From Winogradskyella sp046545555 (lineage in GTDB: Bacteria; Bacteroidota; Bacteroidia; Flavobacteriales; Flavobacteriaceae): 64,000 nucleotides of DNA. Below the pieces are notes generated by a model. The model did not search any database and had not been told where the DNA came from. It saw nothing but the letters and a program-made list of their open reading frames with translations. The stretch spans positions 62,001-126,000 of the forward strand of contig NZ_JBHZTH010000003.1 of assembly GCF_046545555.1 (NCBI RefSeq). The letters run 5' to 3'. The position numbers were made by a program, and so were the translations under genes. Every line of letters starts with the position of its first letter. The first letter of the stretch is position 1. Of this stretch, positions 8,704 to 17,618 are shown in pieces.

Positions 8704-9438
8704 ATGAAACTATATTGGTACATCTTTCTATGTTTATTTTTGTTGCAGTTTTCTGTTGCGCAACAAAATGAACAACCGATAAAGCTTGATGATACTGTTA
8801 TCCAAAAACAGACTATTAATGAGGACGATTTAAAAACTTACAAATCAAATAAAGATTTTAACTATCTTGAAGTTGAAGCTGAAGAAGGTTTTTTAGATAA
8901 GGTATATCGCTGGTTAAGAAATGGGTTGCGAAAATTCTGGGAAGCTATTTTTGGCGCAGGTACTGCACAAGGTTTTTTGTATTTTATATTCAGAATTCTG
9001 CCGTATATTTTATTAGGGTTTCTAATCTTCTTGCTTGTTCGCTTCTTCCTTAAGGTTAATTCAAACAGATTAATTTATAATGCAAAACAAAGCGGTTCAA
9101 TTCTTTTAACTGAGGAAGAAGATATTATTAAGAATGAAGATATACCTGCCTTAATAAAGGAAGCTATTAACCAAAAGAATTATAGATTAGCCATACGATA
9201 TTACTACTTATTGTCATTAAAACATTTAAGCGAAAGTGAACGTATTTTGTGGCAACCACAAAAAACAAATGTAGATTATATAAACGAATTAAATAAAGAC
9301 AACATAATAGACGGTTTTAAAAATATTACAAAAATCTATGATTATGTTTGGTATGGGGAATTTAATGTCGATGCTCTAAAATTTGAAGCGTTAAAACTAC
9401 CTTTTGAAAATCTAAACACTATAATTACCAAATCTTGA
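8704..9438 (+). CDS. DUF4129 domain protein
   Basis: A 244-aa protein with a signal peptide or anchor (residues 1-20, ending FSVAQQ), a periplasmic stretch, one helix at about 88-112 (FIFRILPYILLGFLIFLL) and a cytoplasmic C-terminal DUF4129 region. That region carries the pattern AIRYYYLLSLKHLSESERILW. The start abuts the previous stop. The stop codon is read in overlap with the TTG start of the next gene (TTGA). DUF4129 is common beside MoxR/DUF58 genes; its biochemical role is not established. Confidence 0.85.
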   Translation: MKLYWYIFLCLFLLQFSVAQQNEQPIKLDDTVIQKQTINEDDLKTYKSNKDFNYLEVEAEEGFLDKVYRWLRNGLRKFWEAIFGAGTAQGFLYFIFRILPYILLGFLIFLLVRFFLKVNSNRLIYNAKQSGSILLTEEEDIIKNEDIPALIKEAINQKNYRLAIRYYYLLSLKHLSESERILWQPQKTNVDYINELNKDNIIDGFKNITKIYDYVWYGEFNVDALKFEALKLPFENLNTIITKS

Positions 9439-10658
9439 CCAAAAGAGGAAAACTATATATCGTACTGATAGTGTTAACCATACTAACAATAGTGGCATTA
9501 GAAATGACAAAACCTAAATCTATTAATTGGTTTCCGTCTTATGCTACACATCATAAAATTCCGTTTGGTTCTTATGTGTTTAATGAACAGTTAGAGCGTA
9601 TCTCTAATTCTGTAACCTCAGTAAACCGTCCACCATTTGAATTTCTAAAAGACAATAGTATAAATGGTACTTATGTTTTTTTTAACGGAGGTATTGATTT
9701 TGGTAAACCAGAACTTAATCAAATACTTGAGTGGGTATCCAATGGCAATACTTTAGTAGTATCCGCGGCAAATTTTGAAAAACAATTACTCGACACCTTA
9801 AATCTTAAAACTAAATCCATAAATACAATAGATAATTTTAACAATGTTTTTCAGGTTAATCTTGTAAATTCAAGATTAGATAATTCGGCTAACTATAAAT
9901 ATGACAAAGGTTCAACATTTTATCACTTCGATAAAATTGACACTACACAAACAGCCGTCCTAGGTTTTATTGATAAGTTTAGAGGAGATGGTGAATCTAT
10001 CCAGGATTCTTTAGTAAACGTAATTAAGCAACCCTTTGGAGGAGGAGAAATTGTACTAAATACATTTCCGCAAGCCTTTACAAATTACTTTATGCTAAAA
10101 TCACCGAATCAGAATTATACTGCTGGATTATTATCTTATATAGATGTAGAACAGCCTATTTACATAGACACCTATTATAAAACAGGGAAAACTTTTTATA
10201 CATCACCAATGTATTTGTTTTTAAATACTAAATCTCTAAAATGGGCTTACTACCTAGTTTTAATTGGTGCATTAATTTATATTCTTTTTGAAGGCAAACG
10301 CAAGCAACGTGCTATACCAGTCGTAAAACCTCTGAGAAATCAGACGGTAGATTTTACAAGAACTATAGCCAATATGTATTATGAAAACAGTAAACATAAA
10401 GACATATCGCAGCACAAAATTCAGCATTTCTTAGAATATATTAGAAATACATTACACCTCAGTACTTCTGAAATTAATGATAGTTTTATAATAAATTTAG
10501 CAGCAAGAAGTAATAACACAAAAGAAGATACAAAGGCATTATTTAACTTCATTAATAATGTAAATACAAAAACACAGATTAACTCAAAAGAGCTAGAAAG
10601 GTTAAATACCTTAATAGAACAATTTAAATCGCATAACCAATGGAAAACGAAGCAGTAA
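9435..10658 (+). CDS. DUF4350 domain protein
   Basis: A 407-aa protein starting at TTG (9435), overlapping the previous stop by 4 nt. The first in-frame ATG is at residue 24 and would remove the N-terminal helix (KLYIVLIVLTILTIVAL), so TTG is preferred. A periplasmic DUF4350 domain (about 35-260; GTYVFFNGGIDFGKPELNQ, NGNTLVVSA) is followed by a second helix near 268-288 and a cytoplasmic tail. DUF4350 resembles the GATase/ThuA-like fold of intraflagellar-transport-type and gliding-associated domains but lacks an obvious catalytic Cys. Its last 19 nt overlap the MoxR gene. Confidence 0.82.
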   Translation: MTKRGKLYIVLIVLTILTIVALEMTKPKSINWFPSYATHHKIPFGSYVFNEQLERISNSVTSVNRPPFEFLKDNSINGTYVFFNGGIDFGKPELNQILEWVSNGNTLVVSAANFEKQLLDTLNLKTKSINTIDNFNNVFQVNLVNSRLDNSANYKYDKGSTFYHFDKIDTTQTAVLGFIDKFRGDGESIQDSLVNVIKQPFGGGEIVLNTFPQAFTNYFMLKSPNQNYTAGLLSYIDVEQPIYIDTYYKTGKTFYTSPMYLFLNTKSLKWAYYLVLIGALIYILFEGKRKQRAIPVVKPLRNQTVDFTRTIANMYYENSKHKDISQHKIQHFLEYIRNTLHLSTSEINDSFIINLAARSNNTKEDTKALFNFINNVNTKTQINSKELERLNTLIEQFKSHNQWKTKQ

Positions 10659-11635
10659 ACAACGACTTAAATTTTGATAATAGAATTCAATTAGAAGGTC
10701 TCAAAAATGCTGTAGAAAGCATAAAAGAAGAGCTTAGAAAAGTTATTATAGGGCAAGATAATTTTGTAGAACTACTAATAGTAGCACTTTTAGCAGATGG
10801 TCATGTACTTATAGAAGGGGTTCCAGGAATTGCAAAAACCGTTACCGCTAAACTTTTTGCTAAAGTTTTAAAGACTGATTTTAGCCGAATTCAATTTACA
10901 CCAGATTTAATGCCAAGTGACGTTCTAGGGACATCAGTGTTAAACATGAAAGCGTCTGAATTTGAGTTTAAAAAAGGTCCAATTTTCTCTAATATTGTTT
11001 TAATCGATGAAATTAATAGAGCGCCAGCAAAAACACAGGCTGCATTGTTTGAAACTATGGAAGAGCGCCAAGCAACAATTGATGGTACAACTTATAAGTT
11101 TGAAAATCCATTTATGGTTTTAGCTACTCAAAACCCAATTGAGCAAGAAGGAACTTATGCATTGCCAGAGGCACAATTAGATCGTTTTATATTTAAAATT
11201 AAAGTTACATATCCAACATTAGAAGATGAAGTAAAAATAATTTCATCTCACCACGAACGTAGAGGAGAAAAGCCTCAAACACTTATTAATCCGATATTAG
11301 ATACGACTTCTTTAGAAGATTATAAAACCAAAACACAGGCTATTCTTGTAGAAGAAAAAATTATTAAATACATCGCAGAAATCGTCTCAAAAACACGTAA
11401 TCACCCACATCTATATCTTGGTGGATCACCACGAGCTTCAATAGCTATACTAAATACGGCTAAAGCCTTCGCTGCGATTAATGGAAGAGATTTTGTAACA
11501 CCAGAGGATATAAAAAAGGCATTAAACCCTGTTCTTAATCACAGAATTATTTTAACTCCAGAACGAGAGATGGAAGGCATGACAACTGAAAACGTTATTG
11601 AGATGATAGTGCAATCTGTAGAAGTACCAAGGTAA
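10640..11635 (+). CDS. MoxR family AAA+ ATPase
   Basis: A 331-aa AAA+ ATPase with Walker A GVPGIAKT (60-67), Walker B VLIDEINRA (121-129), sensor 1 in LATQNPIEQEGTYALPEAQ and sensor 2 in GGSPRASIA. The family acts as a cytoplasmic chaperone that matures or remodels partner complexes, usually through a neighbouring DUF58 or vWA protein. It overlaps the DUF4350 gene by 19 nt and is 17 nt upstream of DUF58. No BatA/BatB vWA proteins are present, so this is not the Bat operon. The membrane proteins upstream are the likely clients. Confidence 0.93.
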   Translation: MENEAVNNDLNFDNRIQLEGLKNAVESIKEELRKVIIGQDNFVELLIVALLADGHVLIEGVPGIAKTVTAKLFAKVLKTDFSRIQFTPDLMPSDVLGTSVLNMKASEFEFKKGPIFSNIVLIDEINRAPAKTQAALFETMEERQATIDGTTYKFENPFMVLATQNPIEQEGTYALPEAQLDRFIFKIKVTYPTLEDEVKIISSHHERRGEKPQTLINPILDTTSLEDYKTKTQAILVEEKIIKYIAEIVSKTRNHPHLYLGGSPRASIAILNTAKAFAAINGRDFVTPEDIKKALNPVLNHRIILTPEREMEGMTTENVIEMIVQSVEVPR

Positions 11636-11652
11636 GTAGGCGTAAATAAAAT

Positions 11653-12984
11653 ATGAAATTCATAAAATCATTATACATACATAAGCAACTATATATCTAT
11701 ATAGCCATAGCTTCCGTATGCTTTCTTTTGTCTTATTGGTTTCCTGTTTTATATGCTATTGCATCAATACTTACTATTGCATTATTAGTCATCTTTTTTA
11801 TTGATCTTTTACTACTCTACCAACCTAAATCTGCAATTAGTGCTAAGCGTGTTCTACCAGATAAGTTTTCTAATAGCGACAATAACCCAGTTCCTATAAC
11901 TATTACAAATAAATATAGTTTTAAAACCTATTTAGATGTTATTGATGAGCTACCCAAGCAATTTCAAAAACGGGACTTCTCATATAAAACAAAGTTAAAT
12001 CCTCAGCAAAATCATGACTTTGACTATTTAGTGAGGCCAGTGGACAGAGGTGAATATTATTTTGGACATCTTAATATATATGTTTCCTCAATTTTAAAAA
12101 TAGTAAAGCGCAAATATCAATTTCAAAATGAACAAATGGTAATGGTATACCCATCCATTATTCAAATGCAGAAGTATGATTTCTTAGCAATTAGCAATTC
12201 ACTTACAGAAATTGGGTTAAAAAAAATTAGACGAATAGGAAACACTTCAGAATTTGAACAGATAAAAGAATACGTGCAAGGCGATGATTTTAGAACTGTT
12301 AATTGGAAAGCAACTGCAAAACGAGCTCAATTAATGGTAAACCAATATCAAGATGAAAAATCACAACCCGTTTTTTCTATTATAGACACAGGTCGTGTAA
12401 TGAAAATGCCCTTTAAGGGGTTAAAACTTTTAGATTATGCTATTAATTCTACGTTAGCATTTAGTAATGTAGCACTAAAAAAACATGATAAAGTAGGAAT
12501 GTTATCATTTTCTAAAAAAATTGAAGCCTTCTTACCTGCTATAAATAAACTAACATACCTTAATCGTATCTTAGAAAATCTATACAATATAGATACACAG
12601 TTTAGTGATAGTGATTTTGGCTTACTTTATGCACAACTCAAACGAAAAGTAACGCATCGTAGTCTATTATTATTATATACTAATTTTGAACATCTAAGTG
12701 CATTAAAGCGTCAAATGCCATATCTGCAAGCTATTTCAAAGAAACATATGCTTGTTGTTATTCTTTTTGAAAACACTGAACTCGATCATATTATCAAAGA
12801 AAATGCAGAAGACTTGCAATCTATTTATCATAAAACTATTGCAGAAAAATTTGCTTTTGAAAAGCGATTAATGGTTAAGGAACTTCAAAAATATGGTATA
12901 CAGGCTATACTTACTCCGCCAGAAAAGCTTACAATTAATACTATAAATAAGTATTTAGAGATTAAGGCACGTGGATTATTATAG
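11653..12984 (+). CDS. DUF58 domain protein, MoxR partner
   Basis: A 443-aa protein with two N-terminal helices (about 15-55), a beta-rich region, and the DUF58 signature around residue 205-235 (GDDFRTVNWKATAKRAQLMV). A vWA-like fold follows (SIIDTGRVM, VGMLSFSKKIEAFLPA). DUF58 proteins act with MoxR ATPases. The MIDAS-type DxSxS is not complete here (IDTGR), so metal binding may be lost. It is the last gene of the six-gene operon; the next gene is 145 bp away and unrelated. Confidence 0.88.
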   Translation: MKFIKSLYIHKQLYIYIAIASVCFLLSYWFPVLYAIASILTIALLVIFFIDLLLLYQPKSAISAKRVLPDKFSNSDNNPVPITITNKYSFKTYLDVIDELPKQFQKRDFSYKTKLNPQQNHDFDYLVRPVDRGEYYFGHLNIYVSSILKIVKRKYQFQNEQMVMVYPSIIQMQKYDFLAISNSLTEIGLKKIRRIGNTSEFEQIKEYVQGDDFRTVNWKATAKRAQLMVNQYQDEKSQPVFSIIDTGRVMKMPFKGLKLLDYAINSTLAFSNVALKKHDKVGMLSFSKKIEAFLPAINKLTYLNRILENLYNIDTQFSDSDFGLLYAQLKRKVTHRSLLLLYTNFEHLSALKRQMPYLQAISKKHMLVVILFENTELDHIIKENAEDLQSIYHKTIAEKFAFEKRLMVKELQKYGIQAILTPPEKLTINTINKYLEIKARGLL

Positions 12985-13032
12985 TGAATAAATAAGGTTC
13001 TTGGGTTAATTAACTACAACTCATCCTATAAT

Positions 13033-13056
13033 AATTACAATTCGGTAATTACAATT
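13033..13056 (+). promoter_or_regulatory. Direct repeat AATTACAATT upstream of the DUF2141 gene
   Basis: AATTACAATT occurs at 13033-13042 and again at 13047-13056, 14 nt apart and about 75 bp before the DUF2141 start. It may be a regulator site; there is no further support, and the region is A/T-rich. Confidence 0.2.
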
Positions 13057-13129
13057 ATTTCTTTTTTACTGTTTATTGGATATTTGAATCATCAAACAAA
13101 AAACAATAACCATTAAAACACAAATTATT

Positions 13130-13606
13130 ATGAAATCTAAGATTCAAGAACACAGAAAAAACAATAGAAGTATTGTGATTAAAAATTTAATTTTAACTTT
13201 CGCTTTAGCCTTATCAACTTTAATTGGCTTTTCTCAAGATTCTGACACAGAAACGGGTATTAGTATAACAGTAACTATTGACAATGTAAAGAACGACAAT
13301 GGCACTGTTTTATTCTCTCTACATACAAAGGATACTTTTATGAAAGGCAAAGGTATTATAGATACACAAACAAAAATAAAAGATGGCAAGGTTACTATTA
13401 CATTTAAAAATGTAATGCCAGGTGAATATGCAATCATGGCATTACATGATGAAAATGACAATCAACGCATGGATTTTAGAGAAAACGGAATGCCTTTAGA
13501 ATCATATGGTATGTCTAACAATGTGATGTCATTTGGACCACCTCAATACGGTGATGCCAAGTTCAAAGTAGAAAAAGAAGATTTAGAAATGGCAATCAGA
13601 TTCTAA
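13130..13606 (+). CDS. DUF2141 domain secreted protein
   Basis: A 158-aa protein. A basic N-terminal stretch precedes a signal sequence (about 17-36, ending LIGFSQ). A GTG at 13175 would give a more usual signal peptide start (MIKNLILTF) and is a good alternative. The DUF2141 domain (about 45-158) includes NGTVLFSLHTKD, MPGEYAIMALHDENDNQRMDF and SNNVMSFGPPQYGDAKF, the normal family length. It is exported to the periplasm or outside; the function is unknown. It is followed by a shared bidirectional terminator. Confidence 0.87.
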   Translation: MKSKIQEHRKNNRSIVIKNLILTFALALSTLIGFSQDSDTETGISITVTIDNVKNDNGTVLFSLHTKDTFMKGKGIIDTQTKIKDGKVTITFKNVMPGEYAIMALHDENDNQRMDFRENGMPLESYGMSNNVMSFGPPQYGDAKFKVEKEDLEMAIRF

Positions 13607-13630
13607 ATTTAATAAAACAAAGCAAAAAGA

Positions 13631-13669
13631 AAAGACTGAGTTTTCTCAAATGAGATGAGCTCAGTCTTT
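13631..13669. terminator. Bidirectional terminator between DUF2141 and TonB receptor genes
   Basis: Perfect 10-base arms AAAGACTGAG (13631-13640) and CTCAGTCTTT (13660-13669) are flanked by A-rich and T-rich ends and lie between two converging genes. Confidence 0.75.
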
Positions 13670-13691
13670 CGAAATTAATTAAGGGCTAAAT

Positions 13692-15992
13692 CTACCAGTA
13701 TAATCTAAACATAATGTTTGGTGTTATACCTATGGAGTATCTTTCTATTAGTTCTACAGCATCATTTAAATTATTATTTCCTCTATATTCTCGAGCAATT
13801 AAGTTGTTTCTATTATATAGATTACGCACAGAAAGCCCAACCTTACCTTTTAAGCTTTTGGTTTTAGAAAAATTAAAACTATAGGTTGAAGAAAAATCTA
13901 ATCTGTGATATACTGGAAGCACTCCTGTATTTATACCTTCGTTAAACTCTAATCCATCACTACCTTCTTGTGCAATTGTAAAAGGTCTTCCTGTTTGCCA
14001 TTTCCAACCCAAAGCAAATTGTAGCTTATTCAACTTATAGCTCAACGCTGTGGATATGGCATGCGTAACGTTAGACTTCGATTTAAAGGATTTATTTTCA
14101 TTAAGATTTATAAACCGACTTCTAGCACGGTTATAAGAATAACTGACCCAAGAATTTAATCCTCTAAACTGCTTTTTTAAAAACACATCAACACCAAAAA
14201 TATTTTGACTACCAATATTAAAACCACTATTCTCTGGGTTTAAAAACCCTAAGGATAGGGCTGTTATATTTTTAAGTTTTTTCAAATAAAAGTCAGTATC
14301 AAAACTAAAGCCATTTTTTGTGTAAACAAATCCTGTAGAAACGTGCCTACTATTAATTATGGGGAAATCGAGATTATTAGACAATCTCCATACTCTATTC
14401 TCTAATGATAAGTCGCTAAATACAGTTTCATCGATTTCACTAATTATCTGGTTTTTAATCTCAGCACTAACCTGAAGTTTAATACGGTCATTTAAGGATT
14501 TAAATAGAAGTAATCTTGGCTCTATCCTAACTGCATCTAACTCATTAAAATAGCTACCTCTTAACCCAAATGACAAATCAAATAATTTAGAGTTTTTGTA
14601 ATCTAAATTTCCATAAACACTATGGGTTTGGACGATATTATCTTCAGTATCTAAAATAAATACTAAATCTGAAGTATTTATAAATGCATAAGCCACATCT
14701 TTTAGCGTATATTGATAACCAAAGCTTAAGTTATGTTGGTTTGATGCTCTATAATTTACCTCCGTTGATATCCCAGAATCAAAAATTGAATTTCTTTTTT
14801 CAAAATCCGACACTTGACCATCCGTACCAGTAGTTACAAAATTATAATTGAATTTATAATCAGAAAAATAAGCTTGTGTTGTTTGTATTGTTTTCTTATT
14901 CCATTTAATATGCCATCCTAATCCATAACCACCATTCTTTATCTTTAAAATATCATTAAAAGTCTTACCCTCTTCACTATCGTTAGACAAATAATTAAGT
15001 TGATTATCAATAAAAATTAAGCTAGCATAAAAGCGGTTTGAATCATTGAGCTTATAATTCAGTTTTACATTATAATCTAAAAAAGCAAAATCATTATTAC
15101 CATTTTCGTCCTGATTAATCTTAGTACTTTCAAAAACTTTATCTGTAAATTGCTTAAAAGTAAAGGTTTCGAATAGACTCGAGTAGCTATGCCTAATGGC
15201 CCCTTGAAGGCTTAACTTATCTTTAATTATTGGTAATTCTAAAATCGCATCAGCACTTATTCCATTAAAACCTATTTGAGCTTTAACCTTATTATCAATT
15301 ATAGACTTTGATTTTATATCAATTACACTAGATAAACGCTCTCCATATTTAGCATCCGTACCTTTATTTACAAATTTTATTTCAGAAGTTATATTAGGAT
15401 TTAATGGAGAAATCATACCAAACAAATGTCCTTTGTGGTAGATATTTATACCATCAAAAATTAGACGGTTTTGATCAACAGAACCTCCTCTAACAAAAAA
15501 ACCAGATGCAGTTTCATTAGGACTTAAAACGCCTGGTAATAACTGAATACTTTCCAATACGTCTGGTTCTATTAAACCAGGAAGGATTCCTAATCGAGAT
15601 GGATTCAATGTATATGTGCCATCTTTATTTTTCTCTATACCTTTTGCCAAATAACTTTTAACAACCACTCGCTGTAAGGGTTCTGTGTTAATTATTTCAT
15701 CCTTATCTTGACTAATTATTATGTATCGATTTTCTATTAATTGAAAAAATAAATTTGTCTGACGGTTGAGCTCATTCAAAATTTCAGCTAAGGTCCTTTT
15801 CTTAAGATTTAGAGTTATACTTTTCTCCTTTATATATTCGTCTTTATAAGAAAATAATACACTGTAAACAGCTTCAATATTTTCTAAAGCGTCTGCCAGC
15901 GGAACATTGCTTAATTCAATGGAAAAAGCCTCTTCTTGCGAAAAGGCTGGTAATGAGAGTAACATTAAGACAAAGACACAGATCAACCTCAT
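13692..15992 (-). CDS. FecA-like TonB-dependent receptor with STN signalling domain
   Basis: A 766-aa receptor. The signal peptide (1-18, ending LPAFSQ) is followed by an STN domain (about 20-95; AFSIELSNVPLADALENIE, NLFFQLIENRYIIIS). STN domains of this type pass an occupancy signal to a FecR protein in the periplasm. A plug domain follows (LLPGVLSPNETASGFFVRGG, NRLIFDGINIYHKGHLFG), then a 22-strand-type barrel ending in an aromatic residue (MFRLYW), as expected for BAM insertion. The usual CarboxypepD_reg domain is absent. It lies 3 nt after fecR in one transcript. The substrate is unknown and no SusD follows. Confidence 0.93.
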   Translation of the reverse strand: MRLICVFVLMLLSLPAFSQEEAFSIELSNVPLADALENIEAVYSVLFSYKDEYIKEKSITLNLKKRTLAEILNELNRQTNLFFQLIENRYIIISQDKDEIINTEPLQRVVVKSYLAKGIEKNKDGTYTLNPSRLGILPGLIEPDVLESIQLLPGVLSPNETASGFFVRGGSVDQNRLIFDGINIYHKGHLFGMISPLNPNITSEIKFVNKGTDAKYGERLSSVIDIKSKSIIDNKVKAQIGFNGISADAILELPIIKDKLSLQGAIRHSYSSLFETFTFKQFTDKVFESTKINQDENGNNDFAFLDYNVKLNYKLNDSNRFYASLIFIDNQLNYLSNDSEEGKTFNDILKIKNGGYGLGWHIKWNKKTIQTTQAYFSDYKFNYNFVTTGTDGQVSDFEKRNSIFDSGISTEVNYRASNQHNLSFGYQYTLKDVAYAFINTSDLVFILDTEDNIVQTHSVYGNLDYKNSKLFDLSFGLRGSYFNELDAVRIEPRLLLFKSLNDRIKLQVSAEIKNQIISEIDETVFSDLSLENRVWRLSNNLDFPIINSRHVSTGFVYTKNGFSFDTDFYLKKLKNITALSLGFLNPENSGFNIGSQNIFGVDVFLKKQFRGLNSWVSYSYNRARSRFINLNENKSFKSKSNVTHAISTALSYKLNKLQFALGWKWQTGRPFTIAQEGSDGLEFNEGINTGVLPVYHRLDFSSTYSFNFSKTKSLKGKVGLSVRNLYNRNNLIAREYRGNNNLNDAVELIERYSIGITPNIMFRLYW

Positions 15993-15995
15993 CCT

Positions 15996-16916
15996 TTAAT
16001 ATCTGAGTTTAATGTTACGTTTTTCTTCTTCAATATATTTTATATTTAATGGTCTAAAAACTGTCTTCAAAGCAATATTTAAACTATCGTGAGGAAAACT
16101 ACCTGTAAAGACATCTGTGTCGTTTATGTCGTTGGAGTCAAACCTAATATTATATTGATTTTCTAAAGCTTTTATAACAAATTTTAAAGGGACACTCTTA
16201 AAGGTGCTTTCACCGTAAATCCAAGCTGGCAATTTTTCTTCATTTTGTGAAGTTGTAATAGAATATCCATTTACTCGTCTTAAAGCGTCGTTTTGCAACA
16301 AGATATAGTCAGATTGCTTGGTCTTTACTCCAACCTTACCTTCGTAACAAACTACATCAAAGAAGTCTTTTGTGCTATTAATATTAAACTGCGTACCTAA
16401 TACAGTAACTGTACCATTATTTGTATTCACATCGAATTTTTTCCCTTTAGCCACTTTAAAATAAGCCTCGCCATCTAAATTTAGTTTTCTGTTTTCTTCC
16501 CAATTATCTTCATTGTAAGTTATCTTAGAATTAGAATTTAGAATAACTTCAGAACCATCTAAAAGCGCAATAGTTTTTTGCTCACCAAAACCTGTCTGAA
16601 TAATCGTTTCAGTTTCATTTAAAAACATAAACAAACCAAAAATTAATGCAATGGACGCTGCAATAGCAAATGACCAATTTTTATAAAGTGGTATACTTTT
16701 TTTGGTCTTCTTTGTAATTTTTTCTTGAATTTTAGCAAATGACAACTCTATTGGTGCATCTAAACACTCTTTTACATACAAACCTTTTCTCAACTTTAAA
16801 AAAGCAATATAATCTTGTTCGTCTACAAGATCTTTAAGTTCTTTGTCCGTTAATTCTCCCTCTAACCATTTGGCTAAAAATGTATCTAATTGGTTATGTG
16901 AAATCTCTTTTTTCAT
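15996..16916 (-). CDS. FecR family anti-sigma/sigma regulator
   Basis: A 306-aa protein. The cytoplasmic N-terminus (1-78) contains a short WLEGELTDKE helix that should bind the sigma factor. One helix spans 81-100 (WSFAIAASIALIFGLFMFLN). The periplasmic FecR domain (about 108-200) contains IALLDGSEVILNSNSKITY and LDGEAYFKVAKGKKFDV. A C-terminal DUF4974/STN-binding region follows (FKSVPLKFVIKALENQYNI). It relays receptor occupancy to the ECF sigma factor encoded just upstream. It begins 10 nt after a 33-bp ECF-type promoter motif, so it can be transcribed separately from the sigma gene. Confidence 0.93.
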   Translation of the reverse strand: MKKEISHNQLDTFLAKWLEGELTDKELKDLVDEQDYIAFLKLRKGLYVKECLDAPIELSFAKIQEKITKKTKKSIPLYKNWSFAIAASIALIFGLFMFLNETETIIQTGFGEQKTIALLDGSEVILNSNSKITYNEDNWEENRKLNLDGEAYFKVAKGKKFDVNTNNGTVTVLGTQFNINSTKDFFDVVCYEGKVGVKTKQSDYILLQNDALRRVNGYSITTSQNEEKLPAWIYGESTFKSVPLKFVIKALENQYNIRFDSNDINDTDVFTGSFPHDSLNIALKTVFRPLNIKYIEEEKRNIKLRY

Positions 16917-16926
16917 TTGTTATACT

Positions 16927-16959
16927 AGTAAGACAACCTAGATATAAAAAACCCTACTT
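16927..16959 (-). promoter_or_regulatory. Predicted ECF-sigma promoter upstream of fecR
   Basis: A 33-bp motif in the 54-bp gap between the sigma gene and fecR, identical at 31 of 33 positions to the motif before the divergent lipoprotein gene (17537-17569). On the minus strand it holds GTAGGG (16957-16952), 17 nt, then GTCTTA (16934-16929), spaced like -35 and -10 boxes. If so, transcription starts very close to the fecR ATG. Confidence 0.7.
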
Positions 16960-16970
16960 AATATTTAAAA

Positions 16971-17483
16971 TTAAATATTGCCAATCTCTTTTCGCATAAC
17001 TAAAAGTGCTTGGTGCATTCGTTTTTCTACAGCCTTAACGCTAATGTCTAGTTGGCTTGCAATCTCTTTATACTTTTTCTTTTCTATTCGATTTAACAGA
17101 AAAACCTCTCGCTGTTTTTCTGGTAAGTTCGCGATGGTCCTTTCTAACTTATACATAAACTCTTTTTCTAGCATAATAAATTCTGGTGATTCACCAGTAC
17201 TAGAATTCTGATGTGTTTTAGTATAATTTTGCACAACTTTTAGATGTTTTACATCATTTAAAAACAAATTGTTCGCAACAGTGTAGATATAACTTTTTAC
17301 TTTATTAAAATCCACCTTACTACAATTATCCCAAAGTTTTATAAAAGCTTCTTGTAACAAATCTTCCGCTTTATCAATGCTTTGTGTTTTAAAAAAAAGG
17401 AAACGCCTTACTTCCTTTGCATGAGTATTATAAATACTTTCAAAGGTTTTTGATTCGCAAATATTATAATTGTCTTTAGCCAT
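16971..17483 (-). CDS. FecI-like ECF sigma factor
   Basis: A 170-aa protein of the Bacteroidota FecI type. Region 2 is at about 15-75 (SIDKAEDLLQEAFIKLWDN, VKSYIYTVANNLFLND). Region 4 is at about 115-165 (LPEKQREVFLLNRIEKKKYK, then VKAVEKRMHQALLVMRKEI). It should be held or activated by the FecR protein encoded next and switched on when the STN receptor is occupied. Two near-identical promoter-like motifs next to it are the obvious targets. Its own start (MAKDNYNICES) lies 135 bp from the divergent lipoprotein gene. Confidence 0.93.
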   Translation of the reverse strand: MAKDNYNICESKTFESIYNTHAKEVRRFLFFKTQSIDKAEDLLQEAFIKLWDNCSKVDFNKVKSYIYTVANNLFLNDVKHLKVVQNYTKTHQNSSTGESPEFIMLEKEFMYKLERTIANLPEKQREVFLLNRIEKKKYKEIASQLDISVKAVEKRMHQALLVMRKEIGNI

Positions 17484-17536
17484 TGAAGCTTTTAAAATTA
17501 AAAAATCAAAACTATGAAAAAAATAGTTTGAGTAAA

Positions 17537-17569
17537 AAGTAGGGTTTATTAAATCTAGGTTGTCTTACT
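17537..17569 (+). promoter_or_regulatory. Predicted ECF-sigma promoter upstream of the Kazal-like lipoprotein
   Basis: This is the second copy of the 33-bp motif: GTAGGG at 17539-17544, a 17-nt spacer, GTCTTA at 17562-17567, about 50 nt before the lipoprotein ATG. Only positions 12 and 16 of the motif differ from the copy before fecR. The orientation matches transcription of the lipoprotein. Confidence 0.7.
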
Positions 17570-17618
17570 ACTGATTAACCTCAATAATTAATTTTAATCT
17601 TATAAATTTTAAGTAAAA

